This document shows, piece by piece, positions 21,201-27,962 of a stretch of 64,000 nucleotides of DNA. Below the pieces are notes generated by a model. The model saw only the letters and a list, made by a program, of their open reading frames with translations. It did no database searches and was not told the origin of the DNA. Origin of the DNA: Acestrorhynchus altus (taxonomy: Eukaryota; Chordata; Actinopteri; Characiformes; Acestrorhynchidae); NCBI GenBank assembly GCA_034509495.1, contig CM067521.1:21408484-21472483 (forward strand), written 5' to 3'. A program made the translations under genes and the position numbers. Every line of letters begins with the position of its first letter. Position 1 is the stretch's first letter.

Positions 21201-23099
21201 GGTTTGACCACAAACTCAGGAAGTGCAGAATTCATTCTGAATCAAGTGGACACCGACCACCTCCATGCACCATATGAACAACACTGGTCAGTTTGAAGGT
21301 TCTACCACTAAAACAAAACCCCAAGGGGAAACGCTGGTTTGCTTATGAGATTTGATCTGTGCAACCAAGCAGGTAGGATCTGACTGTTTGAGGTGTAGGC
21401 GTGAACTTTATTTGACACATTTACAATTCACAACCTGTGTACAAGCATGCATGAATCAGTATAAATGTGCACCTTCCCATATGTGCACAATGGTATTCTA
21501 TCAGCGAATTGCAAAGGAGCCACTGGAATCTGGGACAGCTACGGGTGGAGTAGAGGGGCGGAGAAGGGGGGGGCAGGCAAGTGTTCCTATTTAGCCTGTT
21601 CTACGCTGAGCTTTCTGCTTGGGGATAACACTCCGTCTTAGTGCTGTGTTTACCGCTGCCAGTAATGGAATTCCAGCATGAAATCTTTTCACACACACCT
21701 TCCACAGGAGATACAGCCCCACTCCATCAGCTCCCGGCAGAGGCAGCATTAACTGTGCTCAGCGCTAAAGCTCCACTAATGGGCATTACAGATTCAATAG
21801 AGGAAGTGGAGTGAGAGACAGTGACTCATCTGTACTGCTATCAGATCCATTTGCAGAATATTTCTTGGTCAGCTGAAGAGCCTTCATAGAATCAGTTGCA
21901 ATTAATGTCATTTTTAATTGGCTAAATATAGGTTTAGACCTTCAAACAGTTTCAATGCAGAACACAGTAGAAAGCGTCTGCACGTATAAATGTTCCACTT
22001 CTAATTTTCGTTAACGCATTCCACTTTATCGGACCCTGCTTGCCATTAGTGGGTGCTTCTCGCTGGTGGGACATGATGAAAAAAAAAAACACAGGATACC
22101 TCGACAAAGCAAAGAATACGATCAATAAAGCTCACAATCATAATACATTTGCATTTTTGTTATTGACTTTTATCATTCTCATTATTTTCACAACCTCATC
22201 TGAACATCATCTACCCCATGGCAGCCAGGGTTTCAGTTCCCTGGCCAGGTAAGCACAACACTCATCAAAGAGTCCCCGGGACAAGTCTCCTATGACTACA
22301 CAACCTGTGTAACATGATTCAAATATAAGTTGGTTGGGATAAACAAATCAGCCAAATGCCCCTCATGTAAATGCTTCTCTGCATGAACACTGTAAACTAC
22401 ACCCACATGTCTCACATCCAAATCAATAATTCTTCTATAAACCAAGATTCATTATTTTCCTTTTTTTGAATATGTGAGCTTGAATCTCAAGTGAATGTGG
22501 GTCATGCACCAAGACAACAACCCTAAGAAGCCTAACCCTAAGTCTTTCGTTCTAATGTTATTTAATGTTACACTTAGCATGACTGCTACTTTCACTACCC
22601 TTGGGGAGGCAAGTTTAATTGTAATAAAGACGACTTTCCATTTTCATCAACCTTTAATCAATTTGACCCTCAGAAAAGAGCCCGCGAGGAGCCCTCTCAG
22701 GAAAATTGAATCATTTCTGCTTACTGACCTAAAATAACATGATCAATAATTAATCTAAGTTGTAGCCCCTCTCACCATAAGCCCACTCCTAAAACCATGT
22801 ATGCCAGACACATTCCCGGTCATCAACTTGACATCCTACATTTCTGTGATGTTTCCACAGGGGGCTGGGGGGGAATGGGCACACCAAAAAATGAACAAGT
22901 GTGGAGGGAAGGAGGAGGGGGTGGTTTGAAGCGAAGGAGTGGGAGGGGGGATCTAGACTAGACTGCAGAAAGAACCCTATAATGGGATCTCCATGGAGCT
23001 GAGCTGAGAGAAGAGGAGAGGACAGGTGGGAGTCTACTTACCCGCAGCGTACCTTGGAGCCTGCGAGCTGAGAGTTAGAAGAAACAATAGAATCCTCAT
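1963..23099 (-). CDS. cntn2: contactin-2 (TAG-1/axonin-1), 5' part of gene, spliced
   Basis: Contactin-2 is a GPI-anchored Ig/fibronectin cell-adhesion protein of neurons and glia. It works at the cell surface in axon guidance, fasciculation and organisation of juxtaparanodal potassium channels. Twelve minus-strand exons are called here. The eleven from 17371 to 1963 join in frame to about 545 codons covering Ig1-Ig5 and the start of Ig6. The choice of CNTN2 over other contactins rests on close matches to remembered vertebrate CNTN2, such as GPVFEEQPSS, RWRKVDG, PEWLQVMSDSE, GKPRPIIRWLRNG, SRADEGKYTCFAENYLGKA and HASHDPTMDLTFTW. Each of the first five Ig domains has both core cysteines. N-glycosylation sequons are visible (NGS, NDT, NSS, NIS, NST, NVT). 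Introns alternate around Ig boundaries as in the contactin family. Ig6 second half, the FNIII repeats and the GPI signal are missing from the window. The N-terminus is uncertain. A fish-specific cntn2 duplicate cannot be excluded. Confidence 0.92.
2590..2830. repeat. dispersed repeat relic (AATAATCCAACTAA family)
   Basis: The stretch has the words taataatccaactaac, ccgattgaac and aacacctggatccgatta. Similar words (aataatccaactaatagctc, agctcaatcggaa, gcatgtaaatgtgt) recur at 54499-54628 and 55903-56047. It is probably an old inverted-repeat DNA transposon derivative in the cntn2 Ig6-Ig5 intron. Confidence 0.4.
3035..3237 (+). mobile_element. tRNA-derived SINE
   Basis: The 5' part has a tRNA-like B box (ggttcgattcc at about 3079). 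It is followed by tgggcaagactccc and a conserved 3' tail, gataagatcgtctgctaaac, then atgtaaatgtaaa. The same tail type ends the LINE fragment at 57944-58497, as expected for a SINE mobilised by a partner LINE. It lies in a cntn2 intron. Confidence 0.75.
3270..4080. repeat. dispersed repeat, copy 1 (second copy near 23590-24000)
   Basis: Shared words with 23590-24000 include tgtcctatttcaaccaaa, agcaagctgattgtctc and gttgaagg. Motifs such as 'gctgattgtctc' and 'cattttgttgaagg' recur inside each copy. There is no coding potential. The class is not known to me. Confidence 0.45.
4301..4428 (-). CDS. cntn2: cntn2 exon: second half of Ig5
   Basis: It encodes VTVTPDGVLWIYNISRADEG, then KYTCFAENYLGKANSTGHLS and VR. 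It carries the second Ig5 cysteine and NIS and NST sequons. The acceptor is GCTCACAG|GGTAAC and the donor AGAG|GTATAA. The first base completes Arg with the preceding exon. The match to CNTN2 is near complete over this half-domain. Confidence 0.96.
4429..4793. other. short cntn2 intron, nothing recognised
   Basis: This intron splits Ig5. It has one G-run (about 4554-4560) and pyrimidine-rich stretches. No repeats or open frames of note. Confidence 0.6.
4794..4944 (-). CDS. cntn2: cntn2 exon: first half of Ig5
   Basis: It encodes QAPDFRLNPVRKLVPAARGG, then QVKMECKPRAAPKPTLFWSR and GTELLTNSSR. APDFRLNPVR and KPRAAPKP match CNTN2 closely. The first Ig5 cysteine and an NSS sequon are present. 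Two adjacent AGs occur at the acceptor. Only the upstream one (CTCTTCCAG before 4944) keeps the frame. The donor is CAGCAG|GTAACC and leaves two bases of Arg. Confidence 0.94.
5239..5830. mobile_element. palindromic (foldback) repeat family A, copy 1
   Basis: The left half carries aggaccccacaggaccacca, gagtggatcagacacagcag and tggagtgtttaaacac. The right half carries inverted forms (caccaccaccatgtcaatg, gtcataatgttatgg). The same words recur at 10.1, 16.3, 18.3, 48.6, 53.3, 62.5 and 63.4 kb. It is a non-autonomous inverted-repeat element with no coding capacity, in the Ig5-Ig4 intron. Confidence 0.75.
5831..6827. other. cntn2 intron remainder, nothing clear
   Basis: AT-rich intron sequence upstream (minus-strand sense: downstream) of the Ig4 exon. 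A short (CTG)n run occurs near 6549-6566. No gene or repeat boundary could be defined. Confidence 0.5.
6828..6957 (-). CDS. cntn2: cntn2 exon: second half of Ig4
   Basis: Found by following the domain frame. It encodes DRVEVSNGLLKISNLALEDS, then GMYQCVAENKHGTIYSNSEL and RVQ. The LEDSGMYQCVAENKHGTIY core is the contactin Ig4 F-G hairpin. The acceptor is CTGTGTGCAG|GACC and the donor CAAG|GTGAGC. It starts in phase 0 and ends with one base over, in agreement with its neighbours. Confidence 0.96.
7618..7661. repeat. (TTA)n microsatellite
   Basis: About 14 units of a TTA trinucleotide in the intron that splits Ig4. Confidence 0.95.
7894..7970. repeat. compound (AAC)n(AAT)n(ATT)n microsatellite
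   Basis: AAC units pass into AAT units and then into ATT units. The AAT/ATT halves are complementary and could fold back. Confidence 0.93.
8805..8941 (-). CDS. cntn2: cntn2 exon: first half of Ig4
   Basis: It encodes AQPEWLQVMSDSEVEISSE, then LHWSCVAAGKPRPIIRWLRN and GLPLSTQ. It has the first Ig4 cysteine and the conserved GKPRPxxRWLRNG motif. The acceptor is GTGTGTAG|CCCAG and the donor CACACAG|GTCAGA. The exon ends between codons (phase 0), which matches the start of the next exon. Confidence 0.96.
9215..9300. repeat. GATCA pentamer run and short repeat tail
   Basis: About five GATCA units (9221-9241) precede taagaatttcccgcagtggg. That sequence resembles a retroposon tail seen in teleosts. 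Class not certain. Confidence 0.4.
9900..10111 (+). repeat. dispersed teleost repeat with conserved tail
   Basis: It contains ggtttcttcctcctaaactg, gggagtttttccttgccact and gtaaagctgctttgtgacaa. I know this word combination as a very common dispersed repeat in teleost genomes, probably a retroposon 3' region. It directly abuts the family A element. Confidence 0.6.
10112..10603. mobile_element. palindromic repeat family A, copy 2 (shortened)
   Basis: It begins near tatgacctccttgttttta and ends with cataatgttatggctgatca. Internal family A words include gagtggatcagacacagca and its inverse. Internal deletions shorten it to about 490 bases. It lies in the intron between Ig4 and Ig3. Confidence 0.75.
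10715..10896 (-). CDS. cntn2: cntn2 exon: second half of Ig3
   Basis: It encodes PTPKLRWRKVDGVLPS, ILTIPDLGFDDEGIYECEAY and SSEGRDTLQGRVSVQ. RWRKVDG and EGIYECEA are diagnostic for contactin Ig3, and the GRDTxQGR tail is especially close to CNTN2. The acceptor is CCTATCAG|TCC and the donor CAAG|GTATGG. One base carries over into the following PEWL exon. The frame reads on past the donor for 20 codons without homology, which is intron. Confidence 0.96.
11538..11832. mobile_element. MITE-type repeat family B copy
   Basis: Words shared with the other family B copies are gacacatgctcattcactgt, ccccaactc, tgcatttgcacac and gcaatggatgcaact. Compare 24.6, 39.2, 46.3, 49.9, 51.3, 56.5 and 61.4 kb. 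This copy lies in the intron that splits Ig3. No coding capacity. Confidence 0.65.
12016..12118 (-). CDS. cntn2: cntn2 exon: Ig2-Ig3 linker and first half of Ig3
   Basis: This 103-base exon encodes ANPRKSAPNIRVRFPSETYS, then LAGHTTQLECFAYGK/N. It aligns with the contactin-2 stretch ending in LECFAFGN. The first Ig3 cysteine is present. The acceptor is GCTATCTTCAG|CTAAC and the donor GGCAA|GTACGT. Two bases (AA) carry over to make Asn with the next exon. Confidence 0.93.
12197..12249. repeat. (TA)n microsatellite, interrupted
   Basis: Two TA tracts are separated by cacat in the Ig3-Ig2 intron, about 80 bases from the Ig3 exon acceptor side. Confidence 0.93.
12250..13437. other. cntn2 Ig3-Ig2 intron, nothing recognised
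   Basis: Short open frames on both strands show no homology that I recognise. No repeat boundaries are evident. Confidence 0.5.
13438..13650 (-). CDS. cntn2: cntn2 exon: second half of Ig2
   Basis: It encodes LSYRWILNEFPSFVQPDGG, FVSQVTGNLYLANARTNDTG, NYFCLTTINMDISTKS and FSKAIQLTVQPDG. The YRWxLNEFP and NLYxA motifs and the second Ig2 cysteine are clear. There is an NDT glycosylation sequon. In known contactins the Ig1-Ig4 horseshoe depends on this domain pairing with Ig3. The acceptor is CTCCTCGTAG and the donor GATG|GTCAGT; phases fit both sides. Confidence 0.96.
13730..13825 (-). CDS. cntn2: cntn2 exon: Ig1-Ig2 linker and first half of Ig2
   Basis: This short 96-base exon was found by extending the contactin frame. 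It encodes YLRDFPSESRSPQTAYEG and then GTFLACQAPAHYPG, with the first Ig2 cysteine. The PAHYPG end is the conserved contactin motif before the SYRW tryptophan strand. The acceptor is TATTTTAG|ATCT and the donor CCAG|GTATCT. The phases in (one base carried in) and out (one base carried out) match both neighbours. Confidence 0.92.
13826..14339. other. cntn2 Ig2-Ig1 intron with short simple repeats
   Basis: It contains a small (AAATA)n run near 13915-13940 and (CAGA)n near 13953-13972. Nothing else was recognised. Confidence 0.6.
14340..14515 (-). CDS. cntn2: cntn2 exon: second half of Ig1
   Basis: It encodes WRVNGSEVVIGEDS through the DSGSYQCLAVN core to AANLKFG. This gives the Ig1 F-strand cysteine and an NGS glycosylation sequon. 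The acceptor is GTGCTCAG|GTGG and the donor GGCT|GTGAGT. It takes two bases (AG) from the preceding exon to make Arg and passes on one base. The 176-base length is typical of an Ig half-exon. It matches CNTN2 and other contactins over the whole length. Confidence 0.96.
14516..16334. other. cntn2 Ig1 intron, no feature recognised
   Basis: This is AT-rich non-coding sequence. A small direct repeat of 'gcagcaacgtt' occurs near 15690-15711. No coding or transposon signal could be supported. Confidence 0.5.
16335..17063. mobile_element. palindromic repeat family A, most complete copy
   Basis: The ends are inverted repeats: atcaaccataacattatgac at the left and gtcataatgctatgattgat at the right. 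The interior is also largely palindromic (cccacaggatca... against ...gtggtcctgtgggg), so one strand could fold into a long hairpin of about 350-base arms. No transposase is present. It lies in the intron that splits Ig1, about 170 bases from the Ig1 exon donor. Confidence 0.85.
17230..17371 (-). CDS. cntn2: cntn2 exon: mature N-terminus and first half of Ig1
   Basis: The exon encodes SGPVFEEQPSSLIYPEG followed by VTLNCQARASPAASYR, the A to C strands of Ig1 with its first core cysteine. The donor at 17230 reads CTACAG|GTAATG and leaves two bases of the Arg codon, which the next exon completes. The acceptor called here (TGTGTTAG before 17371) needs one upstream base. A second in-frame acceptor, GACAG before 17340, would shorten the exon to 111 bases. 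The frame is also open upstream to ATGs at 17444 and 17414, so an unspliced start is possible. Confidence 0.85.
17384..17625. repeat. local duplication, copy 1 (flank of the Ig1 exon)
   Basis: Starting at the acceptor side of the Ig1 exon, this stretch shares ordered words with 18938-19200: gtaacccatttc, ccacttaggtggcctc and gtcaaactggtcccc. The spacing between copies is about 1546 to 1581 bases. The two copies are in direct orientation. Confidence 0.7.
18288..18913. mobile_element. palindromic repeat family A, copy 4
   Basis: Left-arm words are ggaccccacaggaccaccac and ggagtgtttaaaccc. Right-arm words are gtttaaacactccagcagca and ggtggtcctttggggtcctg. It is moderately diverged. It sits directly beside copy 2 of the local duplication. 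Confidence 0.75.
18938..19200. repeat. local duplication, copy 2
   Basis: It matches 17384-17625 in order and direction. The part corresponding to the Ig1 exon itself is not seen next to it; the family A element lies there instead. Confidence 0.7.
19537..19795 (-). mobile_element. Tc1-like transposon relic (3' end of transposase)
   Basis: The minus strand preserves a FPDLSPVKHL-like stretch. That corresponds to the transposase motif SPDLNPIEHL with its last catalytic acidic residue region, followed by DMLD and the ggtggg-rich tail. Stops interrupt the frame. It is a dead fragment in the first long cntn2 intron. Confidence 0.7.
19796..23052. other. cntn2 5' intron, no gene recognised
   Basis: Mostly AT-rich intron. 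At 22857-22955 the plus strand is strongly G-rich with several runs of four to seven G, about 100 bases beyond the signal-exon donor. No exon between the signal exon and the Ig1 exon was found that would repair the phase conflict. Confidence 0.45.
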
Positions 23100-23144
23100 T
23101 CTCCTTCTACAGCCACACCCAGTGAGATGGCGGTCTGTCGGCTC
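23053..23144 (-). CDS. cntn2: cntn2 candidate first coding exon: 5' UTR end plus signal peptide
   Basis: On the minus strand a strong pyrimidine-rich acceptor ending CTCTTCCCCAG precedes 23144, and an AAG|GTACGC donor follows 23053. The exon has 45 bases of leader, then an ATG at 23099-23097 with A at -3. It encodes MRILLFLLTLSSQAP, a typical short hydrophobic signal peptide. Two bases (AG) remain at the donor. The most convincing acceptor of the next exon (17371) needs only one base from upstream, so the join is out of frame. Joining to a weaker acceptor before 17340 restores the frame and gives ...SQAPSGPVFEEQ. The orientation, position and leader-like peptide support this exon; the phase conflict lowers confidence. 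Confidence 0.42.
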
Positions 23145-23589
23145 CTGGGGAAGAGCAACATGGAAAGGAGGGTAACTCACTCGCTGCTAATTATTTCCCT
23201 TCTGAGATGTTGTTATGATGAGGGTACAGGTAGTGGATGATGTGTGTCCCTCTGTTAAGGTAATGTACACCCTTGAAGCGATGGCCAGAAATCTAATTCA
23301 CACAATTTTCCCATTATCCCAGATGGAGCTGATGAGCCATGATATTTTTAGTGTCTGAAGCACAGCACTTTGTGCAAACTGCATGCTTGTAAAATCACAC
23401 ATTTGCCTCCAACTACGAGTTAAGTGATCTTGTAATAAAAACTGGCTTGATTGCATAAGTTCTGAAATGGGATGTACCGATTTGGGAAACAACCAGCAGG
23501 GATGGGACCCAAACAAACAAAAATATATTCAATAACCAAATGAGTTCATTGCATTATTGACTGAATGACCAAGATATGGCTAGTGAGTT

Positions 23590-24000
23590 GCCTACGCAAA
23601 TTTTAAGAACCAATTTGTCCTATTTCAACCAAAATCAAACCTCCTTATGAGCCATTGAAGACTGAACTCTTTGAATAGGGACCAAAATATTGGAACCTGA
23701 AGCTCAAATTATATACTGTTTTCAAAAATTGTTTACAATCAATACAATCAGATAAAATCTATGTGAACATTTGGCACAAAAAAGTGATTTTTAGCTTGTT
23801 CTGGCTACTGGAATTTATCACTGTTAGCTGATTGTCTCTTTTTGTTAAAGGCCAGGACATTATTCAGAACCACTAAGCTGACTGGTTCTGGAAACCAACA
23901 CTCACTAACACTGATTGGACCATTTTGTTGAAGGATGAGAGTATCTATAAATAGACTGCTCTGGATCCACATATTGCTGACTTCTGGTAGGCTGTATTTA
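23590..24000. repeat. dispersed repeat, copy 2 (see 3270-4080)
   Basis: It shares tgtcctatttcaaccaaa, gctgattgtctc and gttgaaggatga-like words with the 3.3-4.1 kb copy, in the same orientation. Non-coding. Confidence 0.45.
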
Positions 24001-24329
24001 AGGCTGTTGTCCTGGGTTTAAATTGTGGAATTTCCAAAAATATATACTCATTTGTACTGGTTTGGATCAGATCACAGACTTTGAATAACAAATCCAGTTT
24101 GAATGGATTTTGTGTGTGGATTGTATCAGTGACTTATTTTTGGAAAGGTCTGTTTTTGTTTGTATTAGTGACTTTTACATTGACACTATTGTACTGTTGA
24201 GTGGAGCAACTGCCTTTCTCTCAGCCTCTCTTTAACACCTATCTTGCAAGATCTGAACCAAAATAGCAGGTGTGAAAGTTGCCGCTGACCACCTTTTGTC
24301 CTGGACAAACAGTGAAGTTAGCAGTTCTT

Positions 24330-24445
24330 TGGTGCAAAAGGGGGCAGAGGGGGGTTAGATGCTTTGCTTAGGGGCAACAGTGGCAGCTTAGCAGACCTGG
24401 GTATGAAACCCATAACCAGGTGACCAGGCCACACATTCTAGCCAC
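24330..24445 (+). repeat. short retroposon-like fragment
   Basis: Words such as ggggttagatgctttgctta, ggggcaacagtggcagctta and gcagacctgggtatgaaacc resemble a common fish repeat. Similar antisense-related words occur at 52195-52250. Confidence 0.4.
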
Positions 24446-24581
24446 TATTGTCAAACATATCTGGCTGATCAACAACATCTGAGTTAAGGGGAAGACATCA
24501 TTTGTTTGGACAAACACTTGCTTTCACGTGATATAACAGCTTGAAGCCTTTTAAGAAGAGCCACAACATGGAAAACACAAC

Positions 24582-24987
24582 ATGGACAGCCCTTCTAATG
24601 AATGCATTGAGCTACTTTAATCTGCACCCACTGCTGACACAGATGTGCAAATGCACACACAGCCAGTCTAGTCCCTGAGAAATATTGCCAATAGAATAGG
24701 ACTCTCTGGAGCAGATAAGCATGAATCTGTTGCTACCCTGCTTAATGCCAGGTGTGGGCTAGAGAGGTATAAATCCCTCAGTACTGAGCTTGAATCTCTG
24801 TTTTCTGGAATAGTGGCGCTCCATCCAATGTAATACATTGGAAAGTTGATGTTCTAGTTGCTGAATGCAATCAAATCCTCACATCAATTAAACAAAATGT
24901 AGTACAGACCCCGGGGAGAGGACAGTAGAGACAGTTACTCCTCCAAAAAATAATGAACAAGCAGGTGTCCCAATAATTTTGTCCATA
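24582..24987. mobile_element. MITE-type repeat family B copy
   Basis: It carries ccttctaatgaatgcattga, gtgcaaatgcacacac, gccaggtgtgggctagag and gtcccaataattttgtcc, the same order of words as at 46292-46745. Confidence 0.7.
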
Positions 24988-26603
24988 GCAAGTAAAATGG
25001 TAAAAAAACAAACAAACAGAAGATTGTCAACAAAGATTTCCGTGTGAAAGGAACAACTGCAGGTTCGGAGGACGAGCAACTTCAGAAAGTTCACTTTCCT
25101 TTCTGCTCTACACTCAAAAGCAAGCTTCTGTAACGTCCCTGGTTCAATATCTCTTGTTCACTGTTCACTCCTTGACGTGTCCATTAAAATGGCAGCACAG
25201 GAGAGAGTCCTAACAGGCCTCTCCAGCAGTTTAAACCTGCATGCTTGAATGAGCTCAGTTCGCGGGAAGGCCCGACTTGCTCTGACATTGCATTCCCACA
25301 TCAGGCCTAATCTACCCTGTCAGCTTCCCTGTTCCTGCTCCTGGATCTGTCGCCTACTGATGTGCGCTTGACAGGCAGCACCTATTAAGACTAGAGTCCA
25401 CAGCTGAAGGAAAGGATCTTTGAAAAACCTTACGATGCAACTGGCCTGAAAACAGCCGGCACTAGAGCACTACGCTTGCCTCAGTCAGGTCCACCTTGTC
25501 TCTGTACAGCGTCTGTATAGTTGTTCATTTTCCAGTGCTGAATTGCCTCCTGCTGGACCTGTAAATCAGCCCTTGCATGTCATCCTTGACCTGAAAAGTG
25601 CCCATTCACAGCACGCGCTGCTCCGTGCGGACCCGGGCAAGCCAGCCGTGACAGTGTAAATATAACTCCAGCAGCAGATGTGTTATTTGCGATGTGCTCT
25701 TCACATGAGTGGTGCTCCAAGCAGCTCCCAACAGTCGTTTGCCGAGACTCAAGTGTGAAAGAGCAAGGATATTATCACGCAGATTCTTAAATTATGCCCA
25801 GACGGGGCACTCCAGCGTCTGACTCTTGCCCGGTTGTGTCAAGTGTCTTTCAAGAAATGTGTTTTTAACGTCTACGTGCAGACACTGAGATGTTTTCTGG
25901 TGCCCTTCACTCAGCAGTACAAGAATTTCTTATAGAACAAATCACAAAAATCAAAAATAAAAAAGCACTGGCTAATGTGACTGCTGTAGATGTGGGAGTT
26001 TGGCTGAAAAGGTTTTGTTGGGATGCAGTGAAAACACATTTAATATAGCTTTACACTGATGAAGCTGGATTATGTGGAGAGCGATAAGTGACAGAAGTGT
26101 CTTATGGTCTATTTTACTGCATTTACTACAAAGGCATAATTGACTTACTAACGCTCTGCTGCAGTGAGAAATTAAGAACTCTCGGCAAAACACAAAAAGC
26201 ATTCAAATTACACCTCTACAGTGTTTGAGCTGCTATAATAATGTTGATTTTTCAATATTAAATTTAAGTTGCATTATAGAGTCAATTTGCCATAATCAGC
26301 TATCGTGCAGAGCTATTCAGAAGGAAGATAAAAGTTACCATGAATAGTAAGTGAATAAAATGTTGAGTGATATGGACGATATTTGTTGAGCTACACATAC
26401 TGAAATACTTTCTCGCATGTCTCGGCCTGGAGTTTAAATCAAATCAAATCAAGTTTAATGTCATATCGCATTACACAGGTGTAACAGTGAGTGAAAAACC
26501 TGTGTGCAAGTCCTTCAGAGTAGTAAAACAGATGCATAAAAACACACACGGGAAGAAAATGTGGATTCAAAGAAAGCTAAAGAACCTATAAAGAATCAGT
26601 GAT
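24988..26603. other. no gene recognised; small simple repeats only
   Basis: The sequence is non-coding in all frames that I checked. A pentamer run (AAATC)n lies at about 26429-26450, followed by agtttaatgtcatatcgcat. That looks like a degraded retroposon end. Confidence 0.5.
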
Positions 26604-26617
26604 GCAGTGTGAAGTAA

Positions 26618-26846
26618 TCTTTGTTGGGTGCAGTGAGAGAAAGTCTTTGTTGGGTGCAGTGGGAGAAAGTCTTTGTTAGGTGCAGTGGGAGACAGTCTTT
26701 GGTGGGTGAAGTGGGAGACAGTCTTTGGTGGGTGAAGTGGGAGACTGTCTTTGGTGGGTGCAGTGGGAGACAGTCTTTGGTGGGTGCAGTGGGAGACGGT
26801 CTTTGGTGGGTGCAGTGGGAGACAGTCTTTGGTGGGTGCAGTGGGG
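26618..26846. repeat. 26-bp minisatellite, about nine units
   Basis: The unit reads ctttggtgggtgcagtggga plus gacagt. Units vary at a few positions (gttg/ggtg, gcag/gaag). Because 26 is not a multiple of three, all frames cycle and give artefactual open frames on both strands. Confidence 0.95.
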
Positions 26847-27546
26847 GCACTCAAAACGTACTATTTAAAACATTACTTTCATGTTGTTGATATAAATCAG
26901 CTTTATGAATAATTTACATCTTGAAAAAAAAAAATCAAGAAATCCACGAGTCATCAGTTTTGTATAACTAAGAAAAAAAGAAAAGCCACACAGGCAGGAT
27001 GTCCTAAATTTAATGTCCTACATATGTGTACGGTTATGCTTAAATAGATCTGGGCTGAACAGCTTGTCTAACAGTCTCCTCCAAAAATTTCAGTTAAGAT
27101 TATCCAAATGATTTACTGTAGAACTGAACATAGTAGCACTTCAGATGATGCAGGAGCCCATGTTTAATTAGCATTACACTGTGTGGGAACGTGTACCCCT
27201 GAAGAAATTCCCAGGGAAACTGCTAGGATTATCACAGTGCTACTTGGGTTACTTAAAAAGTGCTGATTTCTGCATTAAGCATTACTATAATCATATGCAG
27301 CCGTGATAAATTTATGACGGGTTAAACGCAGCACTGAACATTTCTCCAGACTTAACAATTAGAAGCATTTAAATGGCCAAGAAGTATTAAACTAGTATTA
27401 AATGGCCTAAAAGTATTCAAGTGAAATCGCTGAAGTTATAGTGCATCCTGATTCACAAACACACTAAGCATTGGGAATATGGGAATTGTGGCCAGATGCA
27501 GATTTCCAATATTGTTCATGTAGAAACTGGGAAATATAGCATGTAT

Positions 27547-27638
27547 TTGCACAGTGTTTCTTAACCCTGGACCCGGAGGCATCCCCGCCCTGCATCATAC
27601 CTGATTCAACTAATCTGCCAGAGTTGAGAAACACTACA
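27547..27638. mobile_element. inverted-repeat element family C, shortened copy
   Basis: It starts gtttcttaaccctggaccc and ends cagagttgagaaacact. These are the two ends of the element seen complete at 32219-32400; the middle is deleted. Confidence 0.65.
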
Positions 27639-27767
27639 ATTAACCAGTGTTGCCTTAAGTATAAGCAGTGTGTCGCTGCTCAGTTACACCTGTTTTTATC
27701 ACTTATCGTCTTAAAAATGAACAAAAACAAACAAAAAAAGATTATTAATCAAGATTTTAGAATTGAA

Positions 27768-27962
27768 ATGATAGGTTGCCGGTTTGATTCCCTTAACTGG
27801 CAGGACATGATTGAAGTGCCCATGACCAAAGCACTGAACTCCCCACCTGCTCCCCAGGCACCACAGATAAGCCTGCCCACTGGGCATACAGTATGTGCTC
27901 ACTGCCCCCTAGGGTGTGAATTGACAATTGAATTGCAGAGGACAAATTCCCATATGCGACAT
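27768..27962 (+). mobile_element. SINE-like repeat copy
   Basis: Words include ggttgccggtttgattccct, ctccccacctgctccccagg and tcactgccccctag. The same layout is at 60078-60300 and, antisense, at 52058-52240. A frame passing through it is not a gene. Confidence 0.6.

Noticed and set aside
23077..23160. An upstream ATG frame (MLLFPRSRQ...) whose stop overlaps the cntn2 start as ATGA
   Set aside because: Its ATG lies upstream of the AG acceptor at 23145, so it is intronic and absent from the spliced mRNA.
26567..26890. Open frames on both strands with repeated HPPKTVSHCT or GCSGRQSL units
   Set aside because: They come from the 26-bp minisatellite cycling through all frames.
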